DNA of 23,252 nucleotides from Bacteroidales bacterium UBA6408. GTDB taxonomy: Bacteria > Bacteroidota > Bacteroidia > Bacteroidales > UBA932. The DNA lies in contig DJPQ01000055.1 of the NCBI GenBank assembly GCA_002439805.1, positions 19,452 through 42,703 of the forward strand, read 5' to 3'. The position numbers and the translations under genes are program-made. The notes under the pieces were generated by a model that saw nothing but the letters and a program-made list of their open reading frames with translations, searched no databases and had not been told where the DNA came from. This document shows, one piece after another, positions 12,002 to 20,362 of this stretch. The number at the start of each line of letters is the position of its first letter. The stretch's first letter is position 1.

Positions 12002-13399
12002 ATGGCGACAAAGATTAAGACGGCGTGGTTCTGTACGTCATGCGGAAACGAGAGCCCTAAGTGGATGGGACGGTGCCCTGCGTGCGGGGAATGGAACACT
12101 ATGGTCGAGGAGACGGTGGCGACGGGGAAGAAGCCTGTCGGCGCGGCTGGCGTGAACTCCGTGGGGACGGCGTCGAAGCCCCAGCCGCTTTCGGCCGTGG
12201 AGACCGGGGGCGAGGCGCGTGTGTCGCTGAACAACGCGGAACTTGACCGCATACTCGGAGGGGGAATGGTTGAGGGCTCGCTTGTGCTTGTGGGCGGTGA
12301 GCCAGGCATCGGAAAGTCAACTCTCTCTCTTCAGATTCCTCTGCACTGTCCGAATCTCAGGACGCTCTATGTCACGGGAGAGGAGTCTGCCAAGCAGGTG
12401 AAGCTGCGGGCGGAACGGCTTGCGGCCGGTATGGGAGAGGGTGCTTCCGATTTTTCCAACTGCCTGATCTACAGCGAGACCCTGATGGAAAACGTGATTG
12501 CTGAGGCTCGTGCTCTGATGCCGGACCTCATGGTCGTCGACTCGGTGCAGACCATGTATTCGCAGGCCGTCGAGTCATCTCCAGGCTCAGTCTCGCAGAT
12601 TAAGGAGACCGCGGCCATGCTGCTCCGCTTCGCCAAGGAGACCGGCGTTCCTGTCATTCTCATCGGTCACATCACGAAGGAGGGGAGCATAGCCGGACCG
12701 AAGATTCTTGAACACATCGTCGATGTCGTGCTTCAGTTCGAGGGCGACAACCGGGGGGCGTACAGGCTTCTGCGCAGCATAAAGAACCGTTTTGGCTCCA
12801 CTTCGGAGATTGCGGTGTTCAAGATGACCGGCACCGGGCTTGTCGAGGTTCCAAATCCGTCCGAGCTGCTGATTCCCATGCACGCGGACAATCTGAGCGG
12901 CATCGCCGTCGGCGCGGTTCTCGACGGGACACGTCCGTTCCTGATTGAGGTCCAGGCGCTTGTGAGCACGGCTGCCTACGGAACTCCGCAGCGCTCGGCC
13001 ACGGGCTTCGACACCCGCAGGCTGAATATGCTGCTTGCCGTGCTGGAAAAGCGCGCCGGCTTCAAGCTGAGCATAAAGGATGTCTTCCTGAACATGGCCG
13101 GAGGGCTCAAGATTACCGAGACCGCCTGCGACCTCGCCATTGTCAGCGCCGTGCTTTCCTCCAACATCGACTTCCCGATTCCTTCCGACGTCTGCTTCGC
13201 CGGCGAGGTGGGGCTGAGCGGGGAAATCCGTCCCGTGGCCCAGACCGAAAGGCGCATTGCTGAGGCGGCGCGTCTGAAATACCGCCGCATATTCATCTCC
13301 TCCTTCTCCAGCCTCGACTTCGGCGTCGGCGGCATCGAGGTAGTCCGCGTAGGCGACATTCCCGAACTCTGCCGCAGCCTTTTCAAGCCTGCGCGATAG
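12002..13399 (+). CDS. radA: DNA repair protein RadA (Sms)
   Basis: RadA is a hexameric RecA-like DNA helicase that promotes branch migration in recombinational repair. The 465-aa protein has the full architecture: an N-terminal C4 zinc finger (Cys11, Cys14, Cys25, Cys28), Walker A GGEPGIGKST (98-107), the RadA-specific KNRFGS motif (about residue 262), and a C-terminal Lon-like domain containing GEVGLSGEIRP. The start at 12002 gives MATKIKTAWFC, the family N-terminus. It stands alone, with a promoter upstream and no co-directional neighbour within 350 nt downstream. Confidence 0.97.
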   Translation: MATKIKTAWFCTSCGNESPKWMGRCPACGEWNTMVEETVATGKKPVGAAGVNSVGTASKPQPLSAVETGGEARVSLNNAELDRILGGGMVEGSLVLVGGEPGIGKSTLSLQIPLHCPNLRTLYVTGEESAKQVKLRAERLAAGMGEGASDFSNCLIYSETLMENVIAEARALMPDLMVVDSVQTMYSQAVESSPGSVSQIKETAAMLLRFAKETGVPVILIGHITKEGSIAGPKILEHIVDVVLQFEGDNRGAYRLLRSIKNRFGSTSEIAVFKMTGTGLVEVPNPSELLIPMHADNLSGIAVGAVLDGTRPFLIEVQALVSTAAYGTPQRSATGFDTRRLNMLLAVLEKRAGFKLSIKDVFLNMAGGLKITETACDLAIVSAVLSSNIDFPIPSDVCFAGEVGLSGEIRPVAQTERRIAEAARLKYRRIFISSFSSLDFGVGGIEVVRVGDIPELCRSLFKPAR

Positions 13400-13444
13400 A
13401 TTGCGGGACTTCATCATAATTTCTGCTGCTGTTCAACAAGGCAT

Positions 13445-13478
13445 AAAATCCGGGCCGCGATTCTCATCGGGGCCCGGA
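13445..13478 (-). terminator. Terminator facing radA (minus direction), possibly shared
   Basis: TCCGGGCC (13449-13456) and GGCCCGGA (13471-13478) form an 8-bp perfect stem with a 14-nt loop. On the minus strand it is followed by TTTTATG. On the plus strand it is followed by AGCGTTGTTG, a weaker tract. It may end both radA and former minus-strand transcription. Confidence 0.6.
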
Positions 13479-13499
13479 AGCGTTGTTGTATGTATATAT

Positions 13500-13561
13500 G
13501 TAATCGGGTAGAACCCCGGATTACCTTGCTGAAATGGCTTGCCGGCAGTGTGCCGCAAGCC
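13500..13561. repeat. Two adjacent GC-rich hairpins
   Basis: Hairpin one pairs GTAATC (13500-13505) with GATTAC (13519-13524), with GGG/CCC inside. Hairpin two pairs GGCTTG (13536-13541) with CAAGCC (13556-13561), with CGGCA/TGCCG inside. They sit between the terminator and the broken minus-strand ORF. Function is unknown. Confidence 0.45.
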
Positions 13562-13590
13562 ACGCGGGTGACTACAGCAAAAATTGTGCT

Positions 13591-13722
13591 CTAATTCACC
13601 CTGATGTCACGGACGCAGCGTACATAGTGGTGCACCTGCCTGTCTTCACGATTCACGAACTGCTTCCACGGCTTCCGTTTGGGTGCAGGGACCACGGGAC
13701 GGGTGAAGGCCTCGTGAATCAT
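13591..13722 (-). pseudogene. C-terminal remnant of a FISUMP-like surface protein (43 codons)
   Basis: The minus-strand frame ends HHYVRCVRDIRVN. The pattern (S/Y)VRCVRD near the C-terminus is typical of Fibrobacter-succinogenes-major-paralogue (FISUMP) domain lipoproteins of Bacteroidales. The preceding basic stretch (PAPKRKPWKQFVNRED) does not look like the rest of that domain. An in-frame stop lies 8 codons before the only ATG (13722), so no full-length protein exists. A terminator-like hairpin follows in the same direction at 13478-13445, as expected for the genuine 3' end of a lost gene. It could instead be a short functional ORF, but no promoter is visible. Confidence 0.35.
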
Positions 13723-13743
13723 TCCGTAATTGCGATAAAATTC

Positions 13744-13751
13744 TTAAATTT
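13744..13751 (+). promoter_or_regulatory. -7 box of the PUL regulator gene
   Basis: TAAATTTG, an exact TAnnTTTG match, 15 nt before the first ATG at 13766. With transcription starting near 13758 the leader is very short, so the ATG at 13775 (third Met codon) may be used instead. Confidence 0.5.
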
Positions 13752-13765
13752 GAGCCTTTTCGATA

Positions 13766-15364
13766 ATGATGAACATGAACTGCATATTGTCCTCCCGGCT
13801 GCACCTGACCATTTCTCATGGGCTCGCACCTGTGTGTGCAGCCTTGTGCCTTGGCCTGCTGCTCCCGGGTCTCGTCTCCTGCAACGGCTACGACGGCCGT
13901 CTGAAGGGGCTTGACGAGGCGATAGCCGGGCAGAACAAGTACCGTGACTCGATTGAAAACCGCATAGTCACGCTCGGGCATGTCTTCAATTCCGCTCCGA
14001 CGGATTCGCTGAAATGGGAGGCGGCGCGGCGGGCCTATCAGAGCAGCATCCATTGGAGCCGCGACACAGTGTTCCGCTATCAGCATCTAATGGAGAAGCT
14101 CGCCTCTGACAGCCGTCAGACGCTGTTCTCGCGCATGGCCAAAGTCCGCATCCTGCTCGACAAAAACGAGAATGCCCTCGCGGAGGGGCTTTTCCTTGAC
14201 ACCGACACATCCGCCATAGGCTGCGAGAGAACGTTTCTTCTGGAGTGGCTGCGATGCCGGATGGTCCTCTACACGGAGCTTGCCTCGGACTCCGCCTCGG
14301 AAGCCAAGGGACGGGAGTACAGGGAAATCGTCTCGCAGACCCGGCGGCGCTACCTCGGCATCGACTCCACTTCTTTCTATGCCCGGCGCGTGAATGCCCA
14401 GATGCTTCGTGACGAGGGGGAGACGGCGGCGGCTCTTGAGGCCTTCGGCCGGCTTTATGAAGAGGAGGACATTCATCATTCCAAGGCGTCGGCCGCCTAC
14501 AGCATCTCCAGGATATATGAGGCCGCCGGCGAGGATGAACTTCGCTTCGACTGGCTCGTGCGCAGCGCAGAACAGGATTTCAAGGCCGCAGAACGGGGTT
14601 ATATGTCCCTCTACGAGCTTGCCCTGATGCTATACGACCGCAGGCAGTACCGACGGGCCGAGCGGTACATCAGCCAGAACCTGATGGATGTGACCGCCGG
14701 GAACTTCAGCAAGCGCCTGCTCAATTCGGGGAAGGCGAAACTCATTATCACCGAGGCCTCGCGCCGCGTCGAACGCAGCCGTTTTGTCTGGCTCACAATC
14801 GGGGCCGGCTTCGTGTCTTTGCTGCTGGTCGTCATCTTCATCCTCTTCCAGAGGGGAATCCGTCTGCAGCATGGGCTTGAGGAGACCAACAGGAAACTGA
14901 CCGACGCGAACAAGATTAAGAACGGCTATGTCTTCCGTTACATGGATCTTGCCCTTCATTACATCGACCGCATAGGGGAGACCCGCAACGAACTCCGCGC
15001 TTTAGGCAAGTCTGAGGGCTATGAGGCGGTCATGAAGGCACTCCGCTCCCCTTCGGTGATGTACCGTGAGTATGAAGACTACTACCGTGCCTTCGACGAG
15101 ACCTTTCTCGGTCTCTACCCTGACTTCGTCGAGAAAGTGAATGAACTCCTGTCTGAGGAATGCCGCTTTACCGTTTCTGAAAACGGCGCTCTTCCTACGG
15201 AACTGAGGATGCTCGCGGCCATCCGAATCGGAATAACCGGGAGCGGGCAGATTGCCAAGTTTCTAAAGTGCTCCCCGAACACCGTCTATACCTATCGCGC
15301 CAAGCTCAAGCGCGCCGCCCTCTGCCCTAAAGATGAGTTTGAGGCGAGAATCTTCGAAATTTAG
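13766..15364 (+). CDS. SusR/DUF6377-like membrane-spanning transcriptional regulator
   Basis: Regulators of this type sense a substrate outside the inner membrane and control the adjacent sus-like operon. An N-terminal hydrophobic segment (about 20-38) ends in LVSC, a potential lipobox with Cys39. A helical, TPR-like sensor region (about 45-330) starts with LDEAIAGQNKYRDSIENRI, typical of the DUF6377 family. One transmembrane helix (about 340-362) is followed by a short coiled-coil (HGLEETNRKLTDANKIK) and a C-terminal helix-turn-helix (about 491-518, SGQIAKFLKCSPNTVYTYRAKLKR). Length is 532 aa. The start is uncertain among ATGs at 13766, 13769 and 13775. It directly precedes susC on the same strand. 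The family assignment is from architecture and remembered sequence pattern. Confidence 0.85.
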   Translation: MMNMNCILSSRLHLTISHGLAPVCAALCLGLLLPGLVSCNGYDGRLKGLDEAIAGQNKYRDSIENRIVTLGHVFNSAPTDSLKWEAARRAYQSSIHWSRDTVFRYQHLMEKLASDSRQTLFSRMAKVRILLDKNENALAEGLFLDTDTSAIGCERTFLLEWLRCRMVLYTELASDSASEAKGREYREIVSQTRRRYLGIDSTSFYARRVNAQMLRDEGETAAALEAFGRLYEEEDIHHSKASAAYSISRIYEAAGEDELRFDWLVRSAEQDFKAAERGYMSLYELALMLYDRRQYRRAERYISQNLMDVTAGNFSKRLLNSGKAKLIITEASRRVERSRFVWLTIGAGFVSLLLVVIFILFQRGIRLQHGLEETNRKLTDANKIKNGYVFRYMDLALHYIDRIGETRNELRALGKSEGYEAVMKALRSPSVMYREYEDYYRAFDETFLGLYPDFVEKVNELLSEECRFTVSENGALPTELRMLAAIRIGITGSGQIAKFLKCSPNTVYTYRAKLKRAALCPKDEFEARIFEI

Positions 15365-15383
15365 TCCGAAAATCATAGGAATC

Positions 15384-15396
15384 GATGCCCGGCATC
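15384..15396. repeat. Short palindrome after the regulator gene
   Basis: GATGCC (15384-15389), one C, GGCATC (15391-15396). A perfect 6-bp inverted repeat 20 nt after the regulator stop; it could be an operator half-site pair or a small hairpin. Confidence 0.35.
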
Positions 15397-15400
15397 AGCC

Positions 15401-15450
15401 TGAATATAGACCTTAAAACCTCAAAAAAGGTTTAAGGAAATCTATATTCA
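15401..15450. promoter_or_regulatory. 50-nt palindrome between regulator and susC
   Basis: Outer arms TGAATATAGA (15401-15410) and TCTATATTCA (15441-15450) are perfectly complementary. Inner arms CCTTAAAACCT (15411-15421) and AGGTTTAAGG (15428-15437) pair with one bulged A, around a 6-nt A-rich loop. No T-run follows, so it is not a standard terminator. It may be a binding site for the SusR-like regulator, the 3' end of the regulator mRNA, or the core of a small RNA. Confidence 0.6.
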
Positions 15451-15543
15451 AGTGGGGTGGTGTGGCTGTCGATGTGTTGTTGTATATTATTGTTTGATAG
15501 TAAGTTGTATTTTATTTAACAAAAATGCAACCCTGATTTAATC

Positions 15544-15551
15544 TATATTTG
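15544..15551 (+). promoter_or_regulatory. Candidate -7 box for susC
   Basis: TATATTTG matches TAnnTTTG exactly and would give a leader of about 95 nt before susC. A second, weaker candidate CAATTTTG lies at 15587-15594 and is repeated at 15602-15609. Which one is used cannot be decided by reading. Confidence 0.4.
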
Positions 15552-15653
15552 ACAACCGCCCTATATCTTTTTTCTCGGGAAATCTCCAATTTTGCAGAAA
15601 CCAATTTTGTGGGCTGCAGCCTGCGGAAAAACAACTAATAACATTTTCATTCC

Positions 15654-18600
15654 ATGAAGATACGGTTAATTATTGTTTCAGTGATCGCTGTCCTTCTTTC
15701 CGCTGTTCCTTTCACGGGGGTGCACGCGCAGGATGAAGGGGAGCGTTTTTCTGTTTCGGGAACCGTCGTCGATGACGGCGGGGAACCTCTCACCGGCGCC
15801 TTCGTGATGGTTGTGGGGACCACGAACGGGACGACAACCGATGCGAAGGGCCGGTTTACCATCAATGATGTGCCCGCCGGCGCGAAGCTCGAAGTTCAGT
15901 TCCTCGGCTTTGCGAACAGTCAGGTGAATGCCGTAAAGGGCAAGAATGTCACCGTGGCGATGTTTCCGGACAGCAACCTCACTCTGAACGAGGCGGTGAC
16001 CATCGCCTACGGTTCGGTACGCAGGCAGGACCTTACCGGTTCCGTCACCAACGTGAAGATGGCGGACATCAAGGACGCGCCTGTGCTCTCCGTCGATCAG
16101 GCTCTTCAGGGGCGCATCGCGGGAGCGGACATCATGTCCACCACCGGCGAGCCGGGAGCATCGACATCCATCCGCATCAGGGGAACTCGTTCGATTATCG
16201 CTTCAAACGAGCCTCTCATCGTCGTCGATGGCGTGATGGACGCGGTTTCTGACCTCGGCGACCTCAACTCCGCCGACATCGAGTCCATCTCCGTTCTCAA
16301 GGATGCCTCATCCACGGCCATTTACGGCTCCAAAGGCTCCAACGGCGTCATCATCGTCACGACCAAACAGGGAACGACCGGCGATCGTCCTCGCATCAAC
16401 TTCAAGGCGGAGGCCGGAATCAGCCAGCTTCCGAGGGGACTGGACCTTATGAAGGCGTATGAATATGCCCAGTACCGCAACGACATAGCCTATTTCACCT
16501 CATCGAACGAGGAGGCCGTTGCCGGCGCTCCTCTTTCGAAATATCCCTACAAGGACCCTCTCTCGCTCGGGGAAGGGACGGACTGGATAAGTGAAATCAT
16601 GCGGACCGCTGTCTATCAGAACTATAACCTCTCCGTCAGCGGGGGAGCGAAGGGCAGCAGCTACTACGCCTCATTCGGCTACAACGACACTCAGGGTATC
16701 GTGAAGAACACCGGCCAGAGGCGCTACACGGGGCGAATCAACCTCGACCGTAAGCTCTACAAGTGGCTGAAGGCCGGCTACAAGGGTTCGTTCACCTATC
16801 GCCATCAGGACAAGAACGTCGCGTCCATCGGCGGCACTAGCATCCGTTCCACGATGTACCTCAGCCCGCTGCTGAAAACCACGGACTACAGCATCATGGA
16901 TGATGAGAACGGCGTATCCTCGACATATAACCCTCCTACGGCGCTCATCGCGCTCAAGACCAGCTATATAAACAAGGTTTCCCAAAACCATTCCGTATAT
17001 CTCGAAATTGAGCCGGTGAAAGATCTCAAGCTGCGCAGCAGCAACTCATACTACGGCTACCAGTCGCACAATTTCGTCTATAGCCCGAGCTCTCTTCCTG
17101 CAAAGAATCCGGGCGAGGGCGGTGACGCCACGAGAACCGAACGCGACGACATTACGCTTTCGTCGGAGAACACGATTACCTATAACCTTAAAAGGGGAGG
17201 GCATAAATTTGACGTTCTCGGAGGATTCACCGCCTACCGCTATGTCTCCAACACCCTAGGACTCACGGGTTCGGGCTATCTCGTCGATTCCGTAAAGTGG
17301 AACAACATGGCCGGAGTGACTGACAAGAACACCCTCGTGCCGTCCTCATCGACGCTCAAGACCACAAAGATGTCAGTGCTTGCCCGCGCCAACTGGAACT
17401 GGCGCTCGCGCTACTACATCACCGTGACGGGTCGTGCCGACGGCGCGTCAAACTTCGCGGCGAACAACAAATGGGGATTCTTCCCTTCGGCGGCCCTCAA
17501 GTGGAACGTCAAGAACGAGAAGTTCCTAAAGAGGGTGAGGTGGATTGATGACCTCGCAGTCCGTTTCAGCGCCGGACGCACCGGAAACGACGCGGTCGAT
17601 GCCTACAGGAGTCTCGAAAGGCTTACCACGACCTCCAAGGGATACATCTTCGGAGGCAGTCAGGAGGCTGCCTACTATCGCGGTCAGCTTCCGAGCCCGG
17701 ACCTTACATGGGAGAAGACCGACCTCTACAACCTCGCTGTCGATATGTCTTTCTTCAACAGCCGTCTCAACATCACGGCCGAGGGCTACATATCCAAGAC
17801 CCGTGACCTTCTCATGGAGGTGCAGGTGGCAGACCAGACAGGCTTCAGCTCGCATTTCGTGAACCTCGGAAACACATCCAACTACGGGGCCGAACTTTCC
17901 ATCGAGAGCCGCAACATCGTGCGCCGCAACTTCACATGGACCACGAACCTCACCTTCTCGCACAACACCCAGACCGTCGATGACATCGGAACTTCCGAGT
18001 ACATCTCGGTGGCCGACTCCGGCGGAAACAACCCGTTCATGATGCACGGCTTCGTGAAGGGATATCCGCTCAACTCCCTCTGGGGCTTCCGCTATGCGGG
18101 TGTCTGGCACAATCTCGACGAATTCAAGCGCAACGAAGTAAGCCACGCCTACACGTCGGCATCCGTCCTGACCGAGGCAAACTACGCCTCCTATCTCGGA
18201 ACGCCTCGCTACCATGACATCAACGGCGACGGCACCCTTGACCAGGACGACCTCGTCTATCTCGGCAACGCCGACCCGTGGCTCTACGGCGGCTTCCAGA
18301 ACACGTTCACTTTCTTCGGCAACCTCAAGCTCGGAGTCTATATCGCCTACTCCTTCGGAGGCAAGCTCTACAATTTCTCCGAACTCTATATGGCCGGCGG
18401 AAACAACACCAACCAGTACCGCTATATGGTGAACTCCTGGCATCCTGTCCGCAACCCGGACTCAGACCTTCCGCGTGCCGGAGGTTCGATGAGCAAGGAT
18501 GTGCCGAGCGACAGGATGGTCTATGACGCATCCTACATAAGGCTCAAGAACGTCTCCCTCGGCTACACCTTCGACCTTTCGGAACGGGTCAAGTGGATGA

Positions 18601-18779
18601 GGGACATCACCCTGAGCGTCAGCGGCGAGAACCTGCTTCTGTGGAAGAAATATAACGGATTCGACCCGGATGTTTCCTATTCCGGCTCAGACAGCGAGTC
18701 TTCAACCCTGAGGCGTCTCGACATGGGCGCATATCCTAAGGCGCGCACCATAGTCTTCAGCATTCAGGCAAGATTCTAA
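15654..18779 (+). CDS. TonB-dependent outer membrane transporter, SusC/RagA family
   Basis: SusC-type proteins form the outer membrane channel that, with a SusD lid, imports oligosaccharides or peptides using TonB energy. A signal peptide (1-25, cut after GVHA) is followed by a carboxypeptidase-regulatory-like beta domain (about 33-112, VSGTVVDDGGEPLTGAFV), then the plug (about 120-240) with the SusC signature SADIESISVLKDASSTAIYG, and a 22-strand-type barrel ending in FSIQARF with terminal Phe. No N-terminal STN signalling domain is present, so anti-sigma signalling is not expected; this agrees with control by the adjacent SusR-like protein. The length of 1041 aa is normal. SusD follows after 30 nt. 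The substrate cannot be inferred because no degradative enzyme is in the window. Confidence 0.96.
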   Translation: MKIRLIIVSVIAVLLSAVPFTGVHAQDEGERFSVSGTVVDDGGEPLTGAFVMVVGTTNGTTTDAKGRFTINDVPAGAKLEVQFLGFANSQVNAVKGKNVTVAMFPDSNLTLNEAVTIAYGSVRRQDLTGSVTNVKMADIKDAPVLSVDQALQGRIAGADIMSTTGEPGASTSIRIRGTRSIIASNEPLIVVDGVMDAVSDLGDLNSADIESISVLKDASSTAIYGSKGSNGVIIVTTKQGTTGDRPRINFKAEAGISQLPRGLDLMKAYEYAQYRNDIAYFTSSNEEAVAGAPLSKYPYKDPLSLGEGTDWISEIMRTAVYQNYNLSVSGGAKGSSYYASFGYNDTQGIVKNTGQRRYTGRINLDRKLYKWLKAGYKGSFTYRHQDKNVASIGGTSIRSTMYLSPLLKTTDYSIMDDENGVSSTYNPPTALIALKTSYINKVSQNHSVYLEIEPVKDLKLRSSNSYYGYQSHNFVYSPSSLPAKNPGEGGDATRTERDDITLSSENTITYNLKRGGHKFDVLGGFTAYRYVSNTLGLTGSGYLVDSVKWNNMAGVTDKNTLVPSSSTLKTTKMSVLARANWNWRSRYYITVTGRADGASNFAANNKWGFFPSAALKWNVKNEKFLKRVRWIDDLAVRFSAGRTGNDAVDAYRSLERLTTTSKGYIFGGSQEAAYYRGQLPSPDLTWEKTDLYNLAVDMSFFNSRLNITAEGYISKTRDLLMEVQVADQTGFSSHFVNLGNTSNYGAELSIESRNIVRRNFTWTTNLTFSHNTQTVDDIGTSEYISVADSGGNNPFMMHGFVKGYPLNSLWGFRYAGVWHNLDEFKRNEVSHAYTSASVLTEANYASYLGTPRYHDINGDGTLDQDDLVYLGNADPWLYGGFQNTFTFFGNLKLGVYIAYSFGGKLYNFSELYMAGGNNTNQYRYMVNSWHPVRNPDSDLPRAGGSMSKDVPSDRMVYDASYIRLKNVSLGYTFDLSERVKWMRDITLSVSGENLLLWKKYNGFDPDVSYSGSDSESSTLRRLDMGAYPKARTIVFSIQARF

Positions 18780-18809
18780 GATTGGGAAAGACTATAAAAT
18801 AGACAGATT

Positions 18810-20318
18810 ATGAAATTGAAAAATATCATATTGCCATTGTTGGCGGTCTCCCTTCTTCCTTCGTGCAGTCTGAAGGAGGACGACTCGACCTTCGCCACCT
18901 CCGGGAACTTCTACAAGAACTCGCAGCAGTGCCGGGCGGCCCTGAACACTTGCTACATCCCGATGGAGGACATATATTCCTACAAGATGCTGATTGCCAC
19001 CGAGTGCGTCACCGACCTCGCCTACTCGCGCTCATCGACCCAGGACGCCTTCCTCGACATCTCACCGGCCAATCCGCGTTTCGGAGCCGATGTCTGGAAA
19101 TACGGCTATCAGGGCGTGCGCTGGTGCAACGGGGCCATCGCCGGCATCGAGGGTTCGTCCCTCGCCGATGACGTGAAGGCTCCGCTCGTGGCCGAAGGCA
19201 AGATTATGAGGGCATTTTATTATTGGATTCTCACCTGCTTTTTCGGGGACGTGCCTTTCTACACGGAGGACGTCGCCGACGAGGCCACGCTCGCAAAGGT
19301 GGCAAAGCTTCCGAGGATGTCGGCCGTTGAGACCCGTGACTGGCTTATAGAAGACCTTCAGGGCTGTCTTCCGTCCCTTTCCAAGGTTCGTTCAAGCGAA
19401 ATTTCCGACAACAGGGTCGGAGCGGCAGTCGGATATGTGCTGCTCTCGAAGCTCGCCCAATGGAATGAGCGCTGGGACGTGTCGCTTGCGGCCTGCAAGG
19501 AGATAGAGGCCATCTACGGCAACCTCGACCAGTACCCTCTCTCCGACATCCCGTTCCGCATGAAGAACACTCCGGAGTCCATACTTGAAGTCCAGCACAC
19601 CTATTCTGCGGCCGGGCTGAGCTACACCTCCAATGTGGCCTGTCTCTGTATGCCGTACAAGCGCAGCGGCAACAAGTATGACGGCGTGGTCATCGAGGAA
19701 CTCGGTTCCAACGCCACAGCATACGCCCCGGCGCAGGCGAACGGCTACACCGTCAGCACAGTCTATCCCCTCGACGAGGCCAATCCGTCCGCGACGGACA
19801 AGAGGCGGGCGATGACCATAGTTCAGGAGTGGAACGGTCAGGAGTTCAACTCCATAAACACGAAATCTACTACCGCCTTCTTCGGCCCGAAGTTCTGGTG
19901 TCCGAATATGCAGACCAACCACGATTCGAACAATTACAAGATTTTCCGCTATGCCGACGTCATTCTCATGATGGCCGAGGCCCACTGTATGCTTCAGGAC
20001 GACATGGACGAGGCTCTGCGCTACCTGAATATGCCTAAGAAGCGCGCCGGCATCAGGGAATACACGCGCCGTGACTGGAAGCGCATCCTGGAGGAAGTCA
20101 AGGTCGAGAGGGGGCGTGAGCTCTTCGGCGAGTTCCAGAGAAAGTTCGACCTCGTGCGCTGGGGAACATGGTACGAGGTGACGGAGTCCCAGACCCGTTC
20201 GACCAGAATCAAGGAGAACATACTCCCGTGCCACCGCTACTATCCGATTCCCGCCGTGCAGGTCTCCTACTCCGGCGGTGCGCTCGACAACAACGAATAC
20301 GCGCAGTACGGAAGATGA
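18810..20318 (+). CDS. SusD/RagB family nutrient-binding outer membrane lipoprotein
   Basis: SusD-like proteins cap the SusC channel and bind the substrate at the cell surface. A lipoprotein signal peptide ends LLPSC (Cys19). The following acidic residues (SLKEDD) fit the Bacteroidota surface-export signal. The RagB/SusD helical core is recognisable: GYQGVRWCNGAIAGIEG, an early EGKIMRAFYYWILTCFFGDVPFY segment, and the C-terminal block with FRYADVILMMAEAHCML, PKKRAGI and VERGRELFGEFQRKFDLVRWG. Length (502 aa) is typical. It forms an operon with susC (30-nt gap) and the downstream lipoproteins. Confidence 0.96.
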   Translation: MKLKNIILPLLAVSLLPSCSLKEDDSTFATSGNFYKNSQQCRAALNTCYIPMEDIYSYKMLIATECVTDLAYSRSSTQDAFLDISPANPRFGADVWKYGYQGVRWCNGAIAGIEGSSLADDVKAPLVAEGKIMRAFYYWILTCFFGDVPFYTEDVADEATLAKVAKLPRMSAVETRDWLIEDLQGCLPSLSKVRSSEISDNRVGAAVGYVLLSKLAQWNERWDVSLAACKEIEAIYGNLDQYPLSDIPFRMKNTPESILEVQHTYSAAGLSYTSNVACLCMPYKRSGNKYDGVVIEELGSNATAYAPAQANGYTVSTVYPLDEANPSATDKRRAMTIVQEWNGQEFNSINTKSTTAFFGPKFWCPNMQTNHDSNNYKIFRYADVILMMAEAHCMLQDDMDEALRYLNMPKKRAGIREYTRRDWKRILEEVKVERGRELFGEFQRKFDLVRWGTWYEVTESQTRSTRIKENILPCHRYYPIPAVQVSYSGGALDNNEYAQYGR

Positions 20319-20362
20319 GGGTGTGATGATAGAAATTGATTATACACTGCATAATTGAATAT

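Larger units (their letters stand above)
13400..13765. other. 366-nt region between radA and the PUL regulator
   Basis: It contains three hairpins (13449-13478, 13500-13524, 13536-13561), a 43-codon minus-strand ORF that looks like the end of a FISUMP-type protein (13591-13722), and the promoter of the regulator (13744-13751). I see no intact gene here. Confidence 0.65.

Noticed and set aside
13534..13914. 126-codon plus-strand frame before the PUL regulator
   Set aside because: It overlaps hairpins, the regulator promoter and the out-of-frame start of the regulator, and has no recognisable features.
17526..18443. 305-codon minus-strand frame inside susC
   Set aside because: Val/Glu/Gly-rich shadow of a well-supported SusC barrel.
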